A stretch of DNA of 64,000 nucleotides from positions 62,001 to 126,000 of the forward strand of contig NZ_LMJJ01000042.1 in assembly GCF_001429285.1 (NCBI RefSeq), in the 5' to 3' direction. Positions within the stretch are counted from its first letter, which is position 1. Every line of letters starts with the position of its first letter. The notes below the pieces were generated by a model. The model was not told the DNA's origin. It ran no database searches and saw only the letters and a program-made list of their open reading frames with translations. The translations under genes were made by a program, and so were the position numbers. Origin of the DNA: Ensifer sp. Root278 (GTDB taxonomy: Bacteria > Pseudomonadota > Alphaproteobacteria > Rhizobiales > Rhizobiaceae). Below are positions 57,563 through 64,000 of this stretch, piece by piece.

Positions 57563-58384
57563 ATGGCCGCTCCGCAATCTCCTGACATGTCCGGCAAGGG
57601 CGACTATCCCTGGTGGTTGGTCGCCCTTCTTGTGATCGCGGTGGCGCTTGCCGCCGTGATCGTCAGCAATGACATCTTCTCCGAGGTCTTCACCGTCGTC
57701 TTCAAAGGCCTTGGCGTCACCGTCTTCGTAACGCTCATGGGCTTTGTGCTGGCGACGACGCTCGGCCTCGGTATTGCGCTGATGGCGCTGTCCGAGCACT
57801 CGTCGCTCCGGCAGATCGCGCGCTTCTACACCGAGATCATTCGCGGTGTGCCGATCCTTGTGCTTCTCTTCTATATCGCCTTCGTCGGGGCGCCGGCGCT
57901 TGTCGTCGCCGCCAATTTCATCTGCGCGCCGTTGATCGGCGCCGGCTGGATCGAGCCCTTCGTCGTTCGCGACATATCGCTGATGTGGCGGGCGATCATC
58001 GCCTTGATGATCGGCTATTCCGCCTTCATTGCCGAAGTGTTCCGGGCCGGCATCCTCTCGGTCGACAAGGGACAGATCGAGGCGGCCAAGGCGCTCGGGC
58101 TCTCGCGCTACCAGCGCTTTCGCCTGGTCGTCTTTCCGCAGGCAATCCGGGTGATCCTGCCGCCTCTTGGCAACGACTTCATCGCCATGGTCAAGGATTC
58201 CTCGCTCGTCTCGGTGCTCGGCGTCGCCGACATTACGCAGATGGGCAAGGTCTATGCTTCCGGTTCCTTTCGCTTCTTCGAGACCTATTCGATCGTCGCC
58301 TATGTCTATCTGGTGCTGACTATTGGTCTGTCGCTGGGATTGCGGGGTCTGGAGCGGCGGCTGCGGCGCGCGGAGGCCCGCTGA
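57563..58384 (+). CDS. Amino-acid ABC transporter permease (HisM/GlnP-like)
   Basis: 273 residues and five to six membrane segments. The EAA loop is IEAAKALGLSRYQRFRLVVFPQAIRVILPPL. Starts 9 bp after the binding-protein stop (ATG 57563; ATG 57587, MSGKGDYPWW, is also possible). The import ATPase must come from elsewhere in the genome. Confidence 0.93.
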   Translation: MAAPQSPDMSGKGDYPWWLVALLVIAVALAAVIVSNDIFSEVFTVVFKGLGVTVFVTLMGFVLATTLGLGIALMALSEHSSLRQIARFYTEIIRGVPILVLLFYIAFVGAPALVVAANFICAPLIGAGWIEPFVVRDISLMWRAIIALMIGYSAFIAEVFRAGILSVDKGQIEAAKALGLSRYQRFRLVVFPQAIRVILPPLGNDFIAMVKDSSLVSVLGVADITQMGKVYASGSFRFFETYSIVAYVYLVLTIGLSLGLRGLERRLRRAEAR

Positions 58385-58423
58385 GCGCGATCACGCCAAT
58401 TGCCGACCTGTCAAAAAATTGAT

Positions 58424-58552
58424 ATGAACGCGCTCATGGAATCCAAATTCGGATGTCGCGAACAGAAAATCGTCGTGCTGCAGGATCACAAGCGCCTGCC
58501 GGCACGCTTCTTTGCGCGCGTCCACGGGGCGCTCACAAGCCGCCTATCCTGA
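58424..58552 (+). CDS. Possible 42-residue small protein upstream of leuC
   Basis: Starts MNALMESKFGCREQKIVVLQ and ends LTSRLS before TGA 58550-58552, in the 243-bp gap before leuC. It is basic. There is no good Shine-Dalgarno site and no leucine-codon run, so it is not a classic leader peptide. Weakly supported. Confidence 0.2.
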   Translation: MNALMESKFGCREQKIVVLQDHKRLPARFFARVHGALTSRLS

Positions 58553-58627
58553 TCTGCTGATCAGTGTTTCCGGCCGCCCTGCCGCCGGCTTTCCCTACCT
58601 TTTGAAAAACTCGATGGATATACCGCC

Positions 58628-60037
58628 ATGAGCGCACCGCGTACCCTCTATGACAAAATCTGGGACGACCACCTGGTCAACGAACAGGAAGACGGCACCT
58701 GTCTTCTCTACATCGACCGTCACCTCGTTCACGAAGTGACGAGCCCGCAGGCCTTCGAAGGCCTGCGCATGGCCGGCCGCCAGGTCCGCGCCCCGGAAAA
58801 GACGCTTGCCGTCGTCGACCACAACGTTCCGACCTCGCCTGACCGCCACCTCGGCATCAAGAACGAGGAAAGCCGCATCCAGGTCGAGGCGCTGGCCAAG
58901 AACGCCGCCGAGTTCGGCGTCGAATACTACTCCGAGAACGACAAGCGCCAGGGCATCGTGCACATCGTCGGCCCGGAGCAGGGCTTCACCCTGCCGGGTA
59001 TGACCATCGTCTGCGGTGACAGCCACACTTCGACGCACGGCGCCTTCGGTTCGCTGGCGCACGGCATCGGCACGTCCGAGGTCGAGCACGTGCTCGCCAC
59101 CCAGACGCTGATCCAGAAGAAGGCGAAGAACATGCTGGTGCGCGTCGACGGCCAGCTTCCGCCCGGCGTCACCGCCAAGGACATCATTCTTGCCATCATC
59201 GGCGAGATCGGCACGGCCGGCGGTACCGGCCACGTCATCGAATTTGCCGGCGAAGCGATCCGCTCGCTGTCGATGGAAGGTCGCATGACCATCTGCAACA
59301 TGACGATCGAAGGCGGCGCCCGCGCCGGCCTGATCGCGCCGGACGAGACGACGTTTGCCTATATCAAGGACAAGCCGCGCGCGCCGAAGGGCAAGGCCTG
59401 GGACATGGCGCTCGACTACTGGAAGACGCTGCACACGGACGAGGGCGCCCATTATGATCGCGTCGTCGTGCTCGATGCTGCCAACCTGCCGCCGATCGTT
59501 TCCTGGGGTTCCTCTCCGGAAGACGTGATTTCGGTTCAGGGTATCGTTCCCAACCCGGACGAGATCCAGGAAGAAACCAAGCGCGCCTCCAAGTGGCGTG
59601 CGCTCGACTATATGGGCCTGAAGCCGGGTACCAAGATCACCGACATCGGTATCGACCGCGTCTTCATCGGCTCCTGCACCAACGGCCGCATCGAGGACCT
59701 GCGTGAAGTTGCCAAGGTGGTGGAAGGCCGCAAGGTTGCTTCGACGGTTTCGGCAATGATCGTTCCGGGCTCGGGCCTCGTCAAGGAACAGGCGGAAGCC
59801 GAAGGCCTCGACAAGATCTTCAAGGAAGCCGGCTTCGACTGGCGCGAGCCGGGCTGCTCCATGTGCCTGGCGATGAACGACGACCGGCTGAAGCCGGGCG
59901 AGCGTTGCGCGTCCACGTCGAACCGCAACTTCGAGGGACGTCAGGGCTTCAAGGGGCGCACGCATCTGGTCTCGCCGGCAATGGCGGCGGCCGCTGCGGT
60001 TTCGGGTCACTTCGTCGACATCCGCGAATGGAAATAA
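58628..60037 (+). CDS. leuC: 3-isopropylmalate dehydratase, large subunit
   Basis: 469 residues. Isomerises isopropylmalate in leucine synthesis with LeuD (not in this window). Aconitase-type fold; iron-sulphur ligands in [12 protein letters not shown] and [20 protein letters not shown] and [13 protein letters not shown] are the substrate-site signatures. Ends at a strong terminator. Confidence 0.97.
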   Translation: MSAPRTLYDKIWDDHLVNEQEDGTCLLYIDRHLVHEVTSPQAFEGLRMAGRQVRAPEKTLAVVDHNVPTSPDRHLGIKNEESRIQVEALAKNAAEFGVEYYSENDKRQGIVHIVGPEQGFTLPGMTIVCGDSHTSTHGAFGSLAHGIGTSEVEHVLATQTLIQKKAKNMLVRVDGQLPPGVTAKDIILAIIGEIGTAGGTGHVIEFAGEAIRSLSMEGRMTICNMTIEGGARAGLIAPDETTFAYIKDKPRAPKGKAWDMALDYWKTLHTDEGAHYDRVVVLDAANLPPIVSWGSSPEDVISVQGIVPNPDEIQEETKRASKWRALDYMGLKPGTKITDIGIDRVFIGSCTNGRIEDLREVAKVVEGRKVASTVSAMIVPGSGLVKEQAEAEGLDKIFKEAGFDWREPGCSMCLAMNDDRLKPGERCASTSNRNFEGRQGFKGRTHLVSPAMAAAAAVSGHFVDIREWK

Positions 60038-60065
60038 GCCGGATTTGAGCTTTTCCGGCGCAAAT

Positions 60066-60091
60066 GGCCGCCCTTCGGGGCGGCCTTTTTT
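60066..60091 (+). terminator. Terminator after leuC
   Basis: GGCCGCCC (60066-60073), TTCG, GGGCGGCC (60078-60085), then TTTTTT. 28 bp after the stop. Confidence 0.92.
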
Positions 60092-60149
60092 GTTTGTCCG
60101 CACGTCAGCGCTCCGCGCGGATCGGCGAATTGCGCTAAGCTGCCTGCTC

Positions 60150-60262
60150 ACAAGTCTACAGCGCCGGGCGTCTTATCAGACGCGCAAAGGTCGCTGTAGC
60201 ACTTTGAATTGCTGCATGTTTTTGTCCTTAAATCGGCTACGATTAAAGGAAACATGCAGTAG
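60150..60262 (-). repeat. Dispersed element carrying a tiny reading frame, copy 2
   Basis: The minus strand reads the same blocks as 9774-9870: CTGCATGTTTCCTTTAATCG, GTAGCCGATTTAAGGACAAA, CATGCAGCA, TTCAAAGTG, CCTTTGCGCGTCTGA and GGCGCTGTAG. CTGCATGTTT and AAACATGCAG are inverted, enclosing the AAGGA site; GCGTCTGATAAGACGC is a perfect palindrome over the stop codon. Confidence 0.8.
60176..60217 (-). CDS. Putative 13-residue peptide inside dispersed element (copy 2)
   Basis: ATG 60217 encodes MQQFKVLQRPLRV, stop TGA at 60178-60176. AAGGA is 8 bases upstream. Compared with copy 1 (MQHFKVPLRV) it has three more codons in the middle and otherwise keeps the residues. Translation is unproven. Confidence 0.35.
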   Translation of the reverse strand: MQQFKVLQRPLRV

Positions 60263-60298
60263 GAACGGTTGGCCGAAGGGCGTTTGGGAGGACGACGG

Positions 60299-60835
60299 AT
60301 GAGCGACGATCTGCCTGTACAAAGCTACTGCCTGATGCTGTTGCGCCATGCCAAGTCCGCCTGGCCGGATGGTGTTGCCGACATCAATCGTCCGCTCGGC
60401 GAGCGCGGCCGCAAGGCGGCGCCGCTGATGGGAAAGTACATAGCCCGGCATAAGCTCGTGCCGGATCTTGCACTGGTTTCGACCGCCAAGCGCGCGCAAG
60501 AGACCTGGCAATTGGTGGCGTCCGCCCTGTCGTCCGAGGTCGCGGTCGAGAATACCCGTGCGATCTACGAGGTGGGCGCCTCGCAGATCCTGAGCGTTCT
60601 GCGCGCGACGGATCCGGCTGTCAGGACTTTGCTGATCGTCGGCCATAATCCCGGCATGGAAGATCTGGCGCACGAACTCGTCGGCTCCGGCGATGCGGAT
60701 CTGCGCATACGCATGGCGGACAAGTTTCCGACGGCCGCCCTTGCGGTGCTCGAGTTCGAAGCTGTGGGCTGGCGTGAGCTTATGCCCGGCGGCGCCAAAC
60801 TCGCGCGTTTTGTGACCCCGCGCTCGCTCGACTGA
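60299..60835 (+). CDS. SixA-type phosphohistidine phosphatase (histidine phosphatase superfamily)
   Basis: 178 residues. The catalytic LLRHAKSAW (RHxK) is near residue 15, and the second histidine in LIVGHNPGMEDLAHEL near 118. Probably removes phosphate from phosphohistidine in phosphorelay proteins. GGGAGGACG precedes ATG 60299. Confidence 0.9.
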   Translation: MSDDLPVQSYCLMLLRHAKSAWPDGVADINRPLGERGRKAAPLMGKYIARHKLVPDLALVSTAKRAQETWQLVASALSSEVAVENTRAIYEVGASQILSVLRATDPAVRTLLIVGHNPGMEDLAHELVGSGDADLRIRMADKFPTAALAVLEFEAVGWRELMPGGAKLARFVTPRSLD

Positions 60836-60853
60836 GTTGTTTGCAGGCCTGGA

Positions 60854-61405
60854 TCAAAGCACCCGCACGACGGTGCCGCGCCGCATATGAGGCATCAGCC
60901 GCGACATGGCGGGCAGGCTGACCGCGACGCAGCCCTGCGTCGGTTCATAACCCGGCCGGATCAGGTGGAAGAAGATCGCCGAACCGGCATTTCGACGGCG
61001 TGCGAGGAGGTTCCAGTCCATCACCAGGCAGATGTCGTAGAGCCCGTCTTCGCGCATCATCTCTTCGTGGCTCGGTGAGAAAGGTGCCATGACCGGACGA
61101 TTGTATTGGGCGTGACCTGGGGCGTCGCACCAGAGCATGTCCTTGCGCGTCGCTCGCGTCGGCAGTGGTGTCGGCGGCAGAAAGAGACGATCGCGCCTGA
61201 CATAGCCGCCGATCACCTTCATGGCGGCACGCGGCGTCGCGCCGTCGCCTTCACGCTTCAGGCTGGTAATGCCGCTTCGTCCGATCGCCGCCTGCTCGAC
61301 GCGGCCATCGAAACACACCAGGGCCCGCTTTCGATCGCGCGGCGCCGGGCGGACTGTGATGATGGACTGGGCTGGTCTTTTTCCCGACGTTTTCTTGCGC
61401 ATCAT
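60854..61405 (-). CDS. L,D-transpeptidase (YkuD-type) family protein
   Basis: About 180-200 residues. The catalytic segment is IFFHLIRPGYEPTQGCVAVS: a histidine, then TQGC with the nucleophilic cysteine, as in YkuD enzymes that cross-link peptidoglycan or attach lipoproteins. The N-terminus is very basic without a clean signal peptide. Start uncertain: ATG 61405, 61402 or 61447. Divergent from cenR. Confidence 0.85.
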   Translation of the reverse strand: MMRKKTSGKRPAQSIITVRPAPRDRKRALVCFDGRVEQAAIGRSGITSLKREGDGATPRAAMKVIGGYVRRDRLFLPPTPLPTRATRKDMLWCDAPGHAQYNRPVMAPFSPSHEEMMREDGLYDICLVMDWNLLARRRNAGSAIFFHLIRPGYEPTQGCVAVSLPAMSRLMPHMRRGTVVRVL

Positions 61406-61545
61406 TCTCACGGATTTTTGCTTTGCCCGTGATTTGGGCGGCACCATAAGCACGGTTGCAGGTATAAGGACTTACCGACGCTGGCTCGCTTGCCAACATG
61501 GGCATTTGAGCTAGTTTGAAAACGGAAGCAAACAGGAATTGTCCC

Positions 61546-62229
61546 ATGGCGACCCGTACCATTCTTCTTGTCGATGACGACAATGACCTGCGCGAAACAT
61601 TGGTCGAGCAACTCTCGCTCTACGAAGAGTTCGATCTCATCCAGGAAGCGACCGCCGGCAAGGGCATCCAGACCGCGCGGGCGCAGCAGGTGGACCTCTT
61701 GATCATGGATGTCGGCTTGCCCGACATGGATGGCCGAGAGGCGGTGAAGCTTCTGCGCAAGGGCGGCTTCAAGGCGCCGATCATCATGCTGACCGGGCAC
61801 GACACCGATTCGGATACGATCCTCGGTCTCGAGGCCGGCGCCAACGACTATGTCACGAAGCCGTTCCGCTTCGCCGTGCTGCTTGCCCGTATCCGTGCGC
61901 AGTTGCGCCAGCATGAACAGAGCGAGGATGCGACCTTCAGCGTCGGGCCCTATACGTTCAAGCCCAGCCAGAAGCTGCTGACGCTGGAAAACGGCCAGAA
62001 GATCCGCCTCACCGAGAAGGAAGCGGCGATCATCCGCTACCTCTACCGCGCCGACCAGAAAGTGGTGACGCGCGACGTGCTCTTGGAAGAGGTCTGGGGC
62101 TACAATTCCGGCGTCACGACACACACGCTCGAAACCCACGTCTACCGGCTGCGCCAGAAAATCGAGCGGGACCCTTCCAATGCCGAGATTTTGGTGACAG
62201 AGAACGGCGGCTACAAGATCGTACCGTAG
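61546..62229 (+). CDS. cenR: OmpR-family response regulator CenR
   Basis: 227 residues. Receiver domain with acidic pocket LLVDDDND (10-12), phosphoacceptor Asp55 (LLIMDVGLPDMDG) and Lys in YVTKPFRF near 105; the winged-helix C-terminal domain is KIRLTEKEAAIIRYLYRADQKVV...HTLETHVYRLRQKIE. The sequence closely resembles the CenR envelope regulator of Caulobacter (IIMLTGHDTDSDTILGLEAGANDYV, EVWGYNSGVTTHTLETH). The CenK kinase gene is not here. ATG 61546. Confidence 0.9.
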   Translation: MATRTILLVDDDNDLRETLVEQLSLYEEFDLIQEATAGKGIQTARAQQVDLLIMDVGLPDMDGREAVKLLRKGGFKAPIIMLTGHDTDSDTILGLEAGANDYVTKPFRFAVLLARIRAQLRQHEQSEDATFSVGPYTFKPSQKLLTLENGQKIRLTEKEAAIIRYLYRADQKVVTRDVLLEEVWGYNSGVTTHTLETHVYRLRQKIERDPSNAEILVTENGGYKIVP

Positions 62230-62235
62230 CCGGGG

Positions 62236-62291
62236 TGGGGAAGGTGCGAAGCGGTTTGCCGCCCGAATCCTGCTCCATGTCATCTAGACTG
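62236..62291. repeat. Degenerate rhizobial palindromic repeat between cenR and the cNMP gene
   Basis: GTGCGAAGCGGTTTGCCGCCCG (part) resembles the GTGCGAAACGGTTTTCCGTCCG block at 9686-9707, and GATCGTGCGCGATC (62290 region) is a palindrome. Similar to the mosaic elements upstream of rpoH2 and ccmC but decayed. Confidence 0.45.
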
Positions 62292-62349
62292 ATCGTGCGC
62301 GATCCGGCTCGCTTGGGGTCGGGTGCCGTGATTTCGGGAGGTTAGCCGT

Positions 62350-62805
62350 TTGGCGCTCAACGACGATATCGTGCTTCTGTCCAACGTCCCGCTGTTTGCC
62401 GATATCAGCGAGGACAAGCTGCGGCTGATCGCCTTTGGAGCGGAGCGACGTCGGATCTTCAAGGGGCAGGAACTGTTTCGCGAAGGGGCGCCGGCGGATT
62501 GCGCCTTTGCGATTGCGAGCGGCAGCCTCTCCTTGTCGAAAGTTGGTGTCGATGGTTCCGAGGCGACGGTTTCGACGGTCGGCCGCGGGGCGCTGCTGTC
62601 GGAACTGGCGCTGATCTCGATGGTCGAACGGAAGTTCACGGCGACCGCCGAGGAGGATAGCGAGGTCATCCGCATCAACCGGCCGCTCTTCCGTCGCATG
62701 CTGGAAGAGTACCCGGAAGTGGCAGAGCTCGTCGAAGCCCGCATCCGCGAGAATCTGCAGGCGATGATCCGCCGGGCCGGCGCGCTCGCCGGCCGCTTTG
62801 CTTGA
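62350..62805 (+). CDS. Stand-alone cyclic-nucleotide-binding domain protein
   Basis: 151 residues, CRP-like beta-roll: LSNVPLFADISEDKLRLIAFGAERRRIFKGQELFREGAPADCAFAIASGSL, then GRGALLSELALISMVERKFTATAEEDSEVIRI. The usual phosphate-binding cassette with RxxT/S is only partly kept (RGALLSELAL...RKFTATA). There is no helix-turn-helix after the roll. TTG 62350 follows GGGAGG. Located 120 bp after cenR. Confidence 0.88.
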   Translation: MALNDDIVLLSNVPLFADISEDKLRLIAFGAERRRIFKGQELFREGAPADCAFAIASGSLSLSKVGVDGSEATVSTVGRGALLSELALISMVERKFTATAEEDSEVIRINRPLFRRMLEEYPEVAELVEARIRENLQAMIRRAGALAGRFA

Positions 62806-62827
62806 AGTAAGCAACGGCTTCCGGCCG

Positions 62828-64000
62828 CTACCACCGATATTTGAGCGAACCGAGCACCGTGCGGCCCTGGCCGAAATAGCAATAGCCATCGGTGCAGACC
62901 TCTTCGCGGCGATCGCCGAGATTGGTGGCGCTGACGGCGAGCGACAGTCCGTCAAGCTCCGGATTCTTGACGCCGAAGTCGTAGGCGATCGAGGCGTCGA
63001 AATAGACGGCACCACCGTTCTTGGCGGTATTAGCATCGGATGTGTAGGAGCTTGATGCCAGGCGCACCCCGCCGCCGAGGCTCAAACCCGCAAGCTGCGT
63101 GTCGTCGGGCAGCAGATAGTTCACCCACAGCGATGCGACATGGCGCGGCTTCGTCGACGGCACGTTGCCGATCAGCGACGGGTCGACATTTCCGGTGATT
63201 TCGGCGTCGTTGTAGGTGTAGGCGGCGATGAAGCTCAGGCCGTTATCGAATTCCCGGCGTCCTTCCAGCTCGAAGCCGTTGGTCGTCACCTCGCCTGCCG
63301 ATTTGTAGTAGTAGCCGGCGGGTAGCGAAGCGTCCGATACATATTGCGCAGCACCGGTCTCGACGATCCGGTAGTAGGCCGCACTCAGCGAATAGGTCTC
63401 GCCCTCCGGCTGGTACTTCACGCCAAGCTCGATCTGCTCGCCGGTCGTCGGATCAAGCACTCTGCCGTCGGCCGAAAGTTCGGTGCGCGGCACGAAGGAG
63501 GTGCTGTAGCTGGCATAGGGTGCGATGCCACTGTCGAAGAGATAGAGAAGACCAGCCTGGCCGGTGAGTTCGCCATCGTCCTTGCGGTCGACGACGCCGA
63601 TGTTCTTGTCGGTGCTCGTCTGGTCGACCCAGTCATAACGAAGGCCGCCGACGGCGCGCCAGTTGCCGAACTCCGCCTGGTCCTGGATGTAGATGCCGGT
63701 CTGCCGAAGATCCCGCCCGCTGAAGCTGGTGAGCGCAGGCGTCGGGCCGCTGATCCCAAAGGTGGGGTTGTTGAGATCGAAACGATAGGCCGGATCGACG
63801 GCTTCGAAGCCGAGACCGAAATCGGAGGTGATCCACGTATAGTCGAGGCCGGTCAGGAGCGTGTGCGAGACTGCGCCGGTATCGAAGATGGCCTCGAGCT
63901 GATTGTCGATCTGGTAGGCGCGCTGGTCGTCCTTGATGGCGACGGGCGAGCGATCGAAGACGTCGGGTGCCACCTCAGTCCCGAACTGCAGGTAACGGGC
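62828..64000 (-). CDS. TonB-dependent siderophore receptor, C-terminal part (cut by window edge)
   Basis: 390 residues visible, open at base 64000. All of it is outer-membrane beta-barrel: ARYLQFGTEVAPDVFDRSPVAIKDD, LLTGLDYTWI, IYIQDQAEFGNWRAVGGLRYDWVD, FVPRTELSADGRVLDPTTGEQIELGVKYQP, and the C-terminal strand GQGRTVLGSLKYRW ending in an aromatic residue for BAM. FhuA/FoxA-type hydroxamate siderophore receptors are the nearest match. The plug domain and any Fur box lie outside. Confidence 0.92.
   Translation of the reverse strand, partial: ARYLQFGTEVAPDVFDRSPVAIKDDQRAYQIDNQLEAIFDTGAVSHTLLTGLDYTWITSDFGLGFEAVDPAYRFDLNNPTFGISGPTPALTSFSGRDLRQTGIYIQDQAEFGNWRAVGGLRYDWVDQTSTDKNIGVVDRKDDGELTGQAGLLYLFDSGIAPYASYSTSFVPRTELSADGRVLDPTTGEQIELGVKYQPEGETYSLSAAYYRIVETGAAQYVSDASLPAGYYYKSAGEVTTNGFELEGRREFDNGLSFIAAYTYNDAEITGNVDPSLIGNVPSTKPRHVASLWVNYLLPDDTQLAGLSLGGGVRLASSSYTSDANTAKNGGAVYFDASIAYDFGVKNPELDGLSLAVSATNLGDRREEVCTDGYCYFGQGRTVLGSLKYRW

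Overview
The window reads as a high-GC alphaproteobacterial chromosome of the Rhizobiaceae, most likely Ensifer/Sinorhizobium. The reasons are the gene content and order (phaR/phaA/phaB, SUV3-type helicase, S4 protein, fdxA, carD, rpoH2, M48 lipoprotein, thiBPQ), which match my memory of the S. meliloti chromosome, and the many rhizobial-type palindromic intergenic repeats. The species cannot be fixed from sequence alone. No tRNA, rRNA, transposase, phage gene or CRISPR array was seen. About 55 genes cover the window densely and are nearly all core housekeeping genes.

Layout. 1-2.7 kb: polyhydroxybutyrate genes (5' end of phaR, divergent from phaA - small secreted protein - phaB). 3.3-9.6 kb: helicase/S4 RNA-binding pair, 7-Fe ferredoxin, CarD and the alternative sigma factor RpoH2. 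9.6-16.7 kb: a mosaic of repeats, an M48 lipoprotein metalloprotease, and thiamine uptake (TPP riboswitch, thiB-thiP-thiQ) next to thiamine pyrophosphokinase. 16.7-25.5 kb: ABC-F ATPase, MarR/MFS efflux pair, argG, a LysE exporter and a three-gene ABC importer. 25.6-30.7 kb: rlmN, IalB-like protein, YkvA-like protein, pterin dehydratase, low-molecular-weight phosphatase, ThpR and a GDSL esterase. 30.8-37.4 kb: a LolD-like/FtsX-like ABC pair, a BAX-inhibitor family protein, an acetyltransferase, and DUF2794 and DUF1223 proteins. 37.6-43.7 kb: acnA divergent from the cytochrome c maturation genes ccmABCDG. 44.0-50.4 kb: DUF2585, yciB, ftsY, mtaB, dapF and an MBL hydrolase, all on the minus strand. 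50.5-58.4 kb: MarR regulator, ffh, chorismate mutase, rpsP, rimM, trmD, an intruding minus-strand TSUP transporter, rplS and two amino-acid ABC transporter genes without an ATPase. 58.6-64 kb: leuC, a SixA-type phosphatase, an L,D-transpeptidase-like protein, CenR, a lone cyclic-nucleotide-binding domain protein and the 3' part of a TonB-dependent siderophore receptor.

The most interesting signals are not whole gene systems but small elements. (a) Two copies of one palindromic repeat family appear to be inserted in opposite orientations, both in frame, inside the acidic N-terminal region of FtsY. (b) A dispersed element in two copies (9774-9870 and 60150-60262) carries a conserved tiny reading frame (MQ-x-FKV...PLRV) with its own Shine-Dalgarno site in a hairpin and a second hairpin over the stop codon. 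(c) A RIME-like element begins exactly after the stop codon of two unrelated genes. (d) A small secreted protein of unknown function sits between phaA and phaB. (e) The rpoH2 leader carries a perfect 20-bp inverted repeat and a possible RpoE2 promoter.
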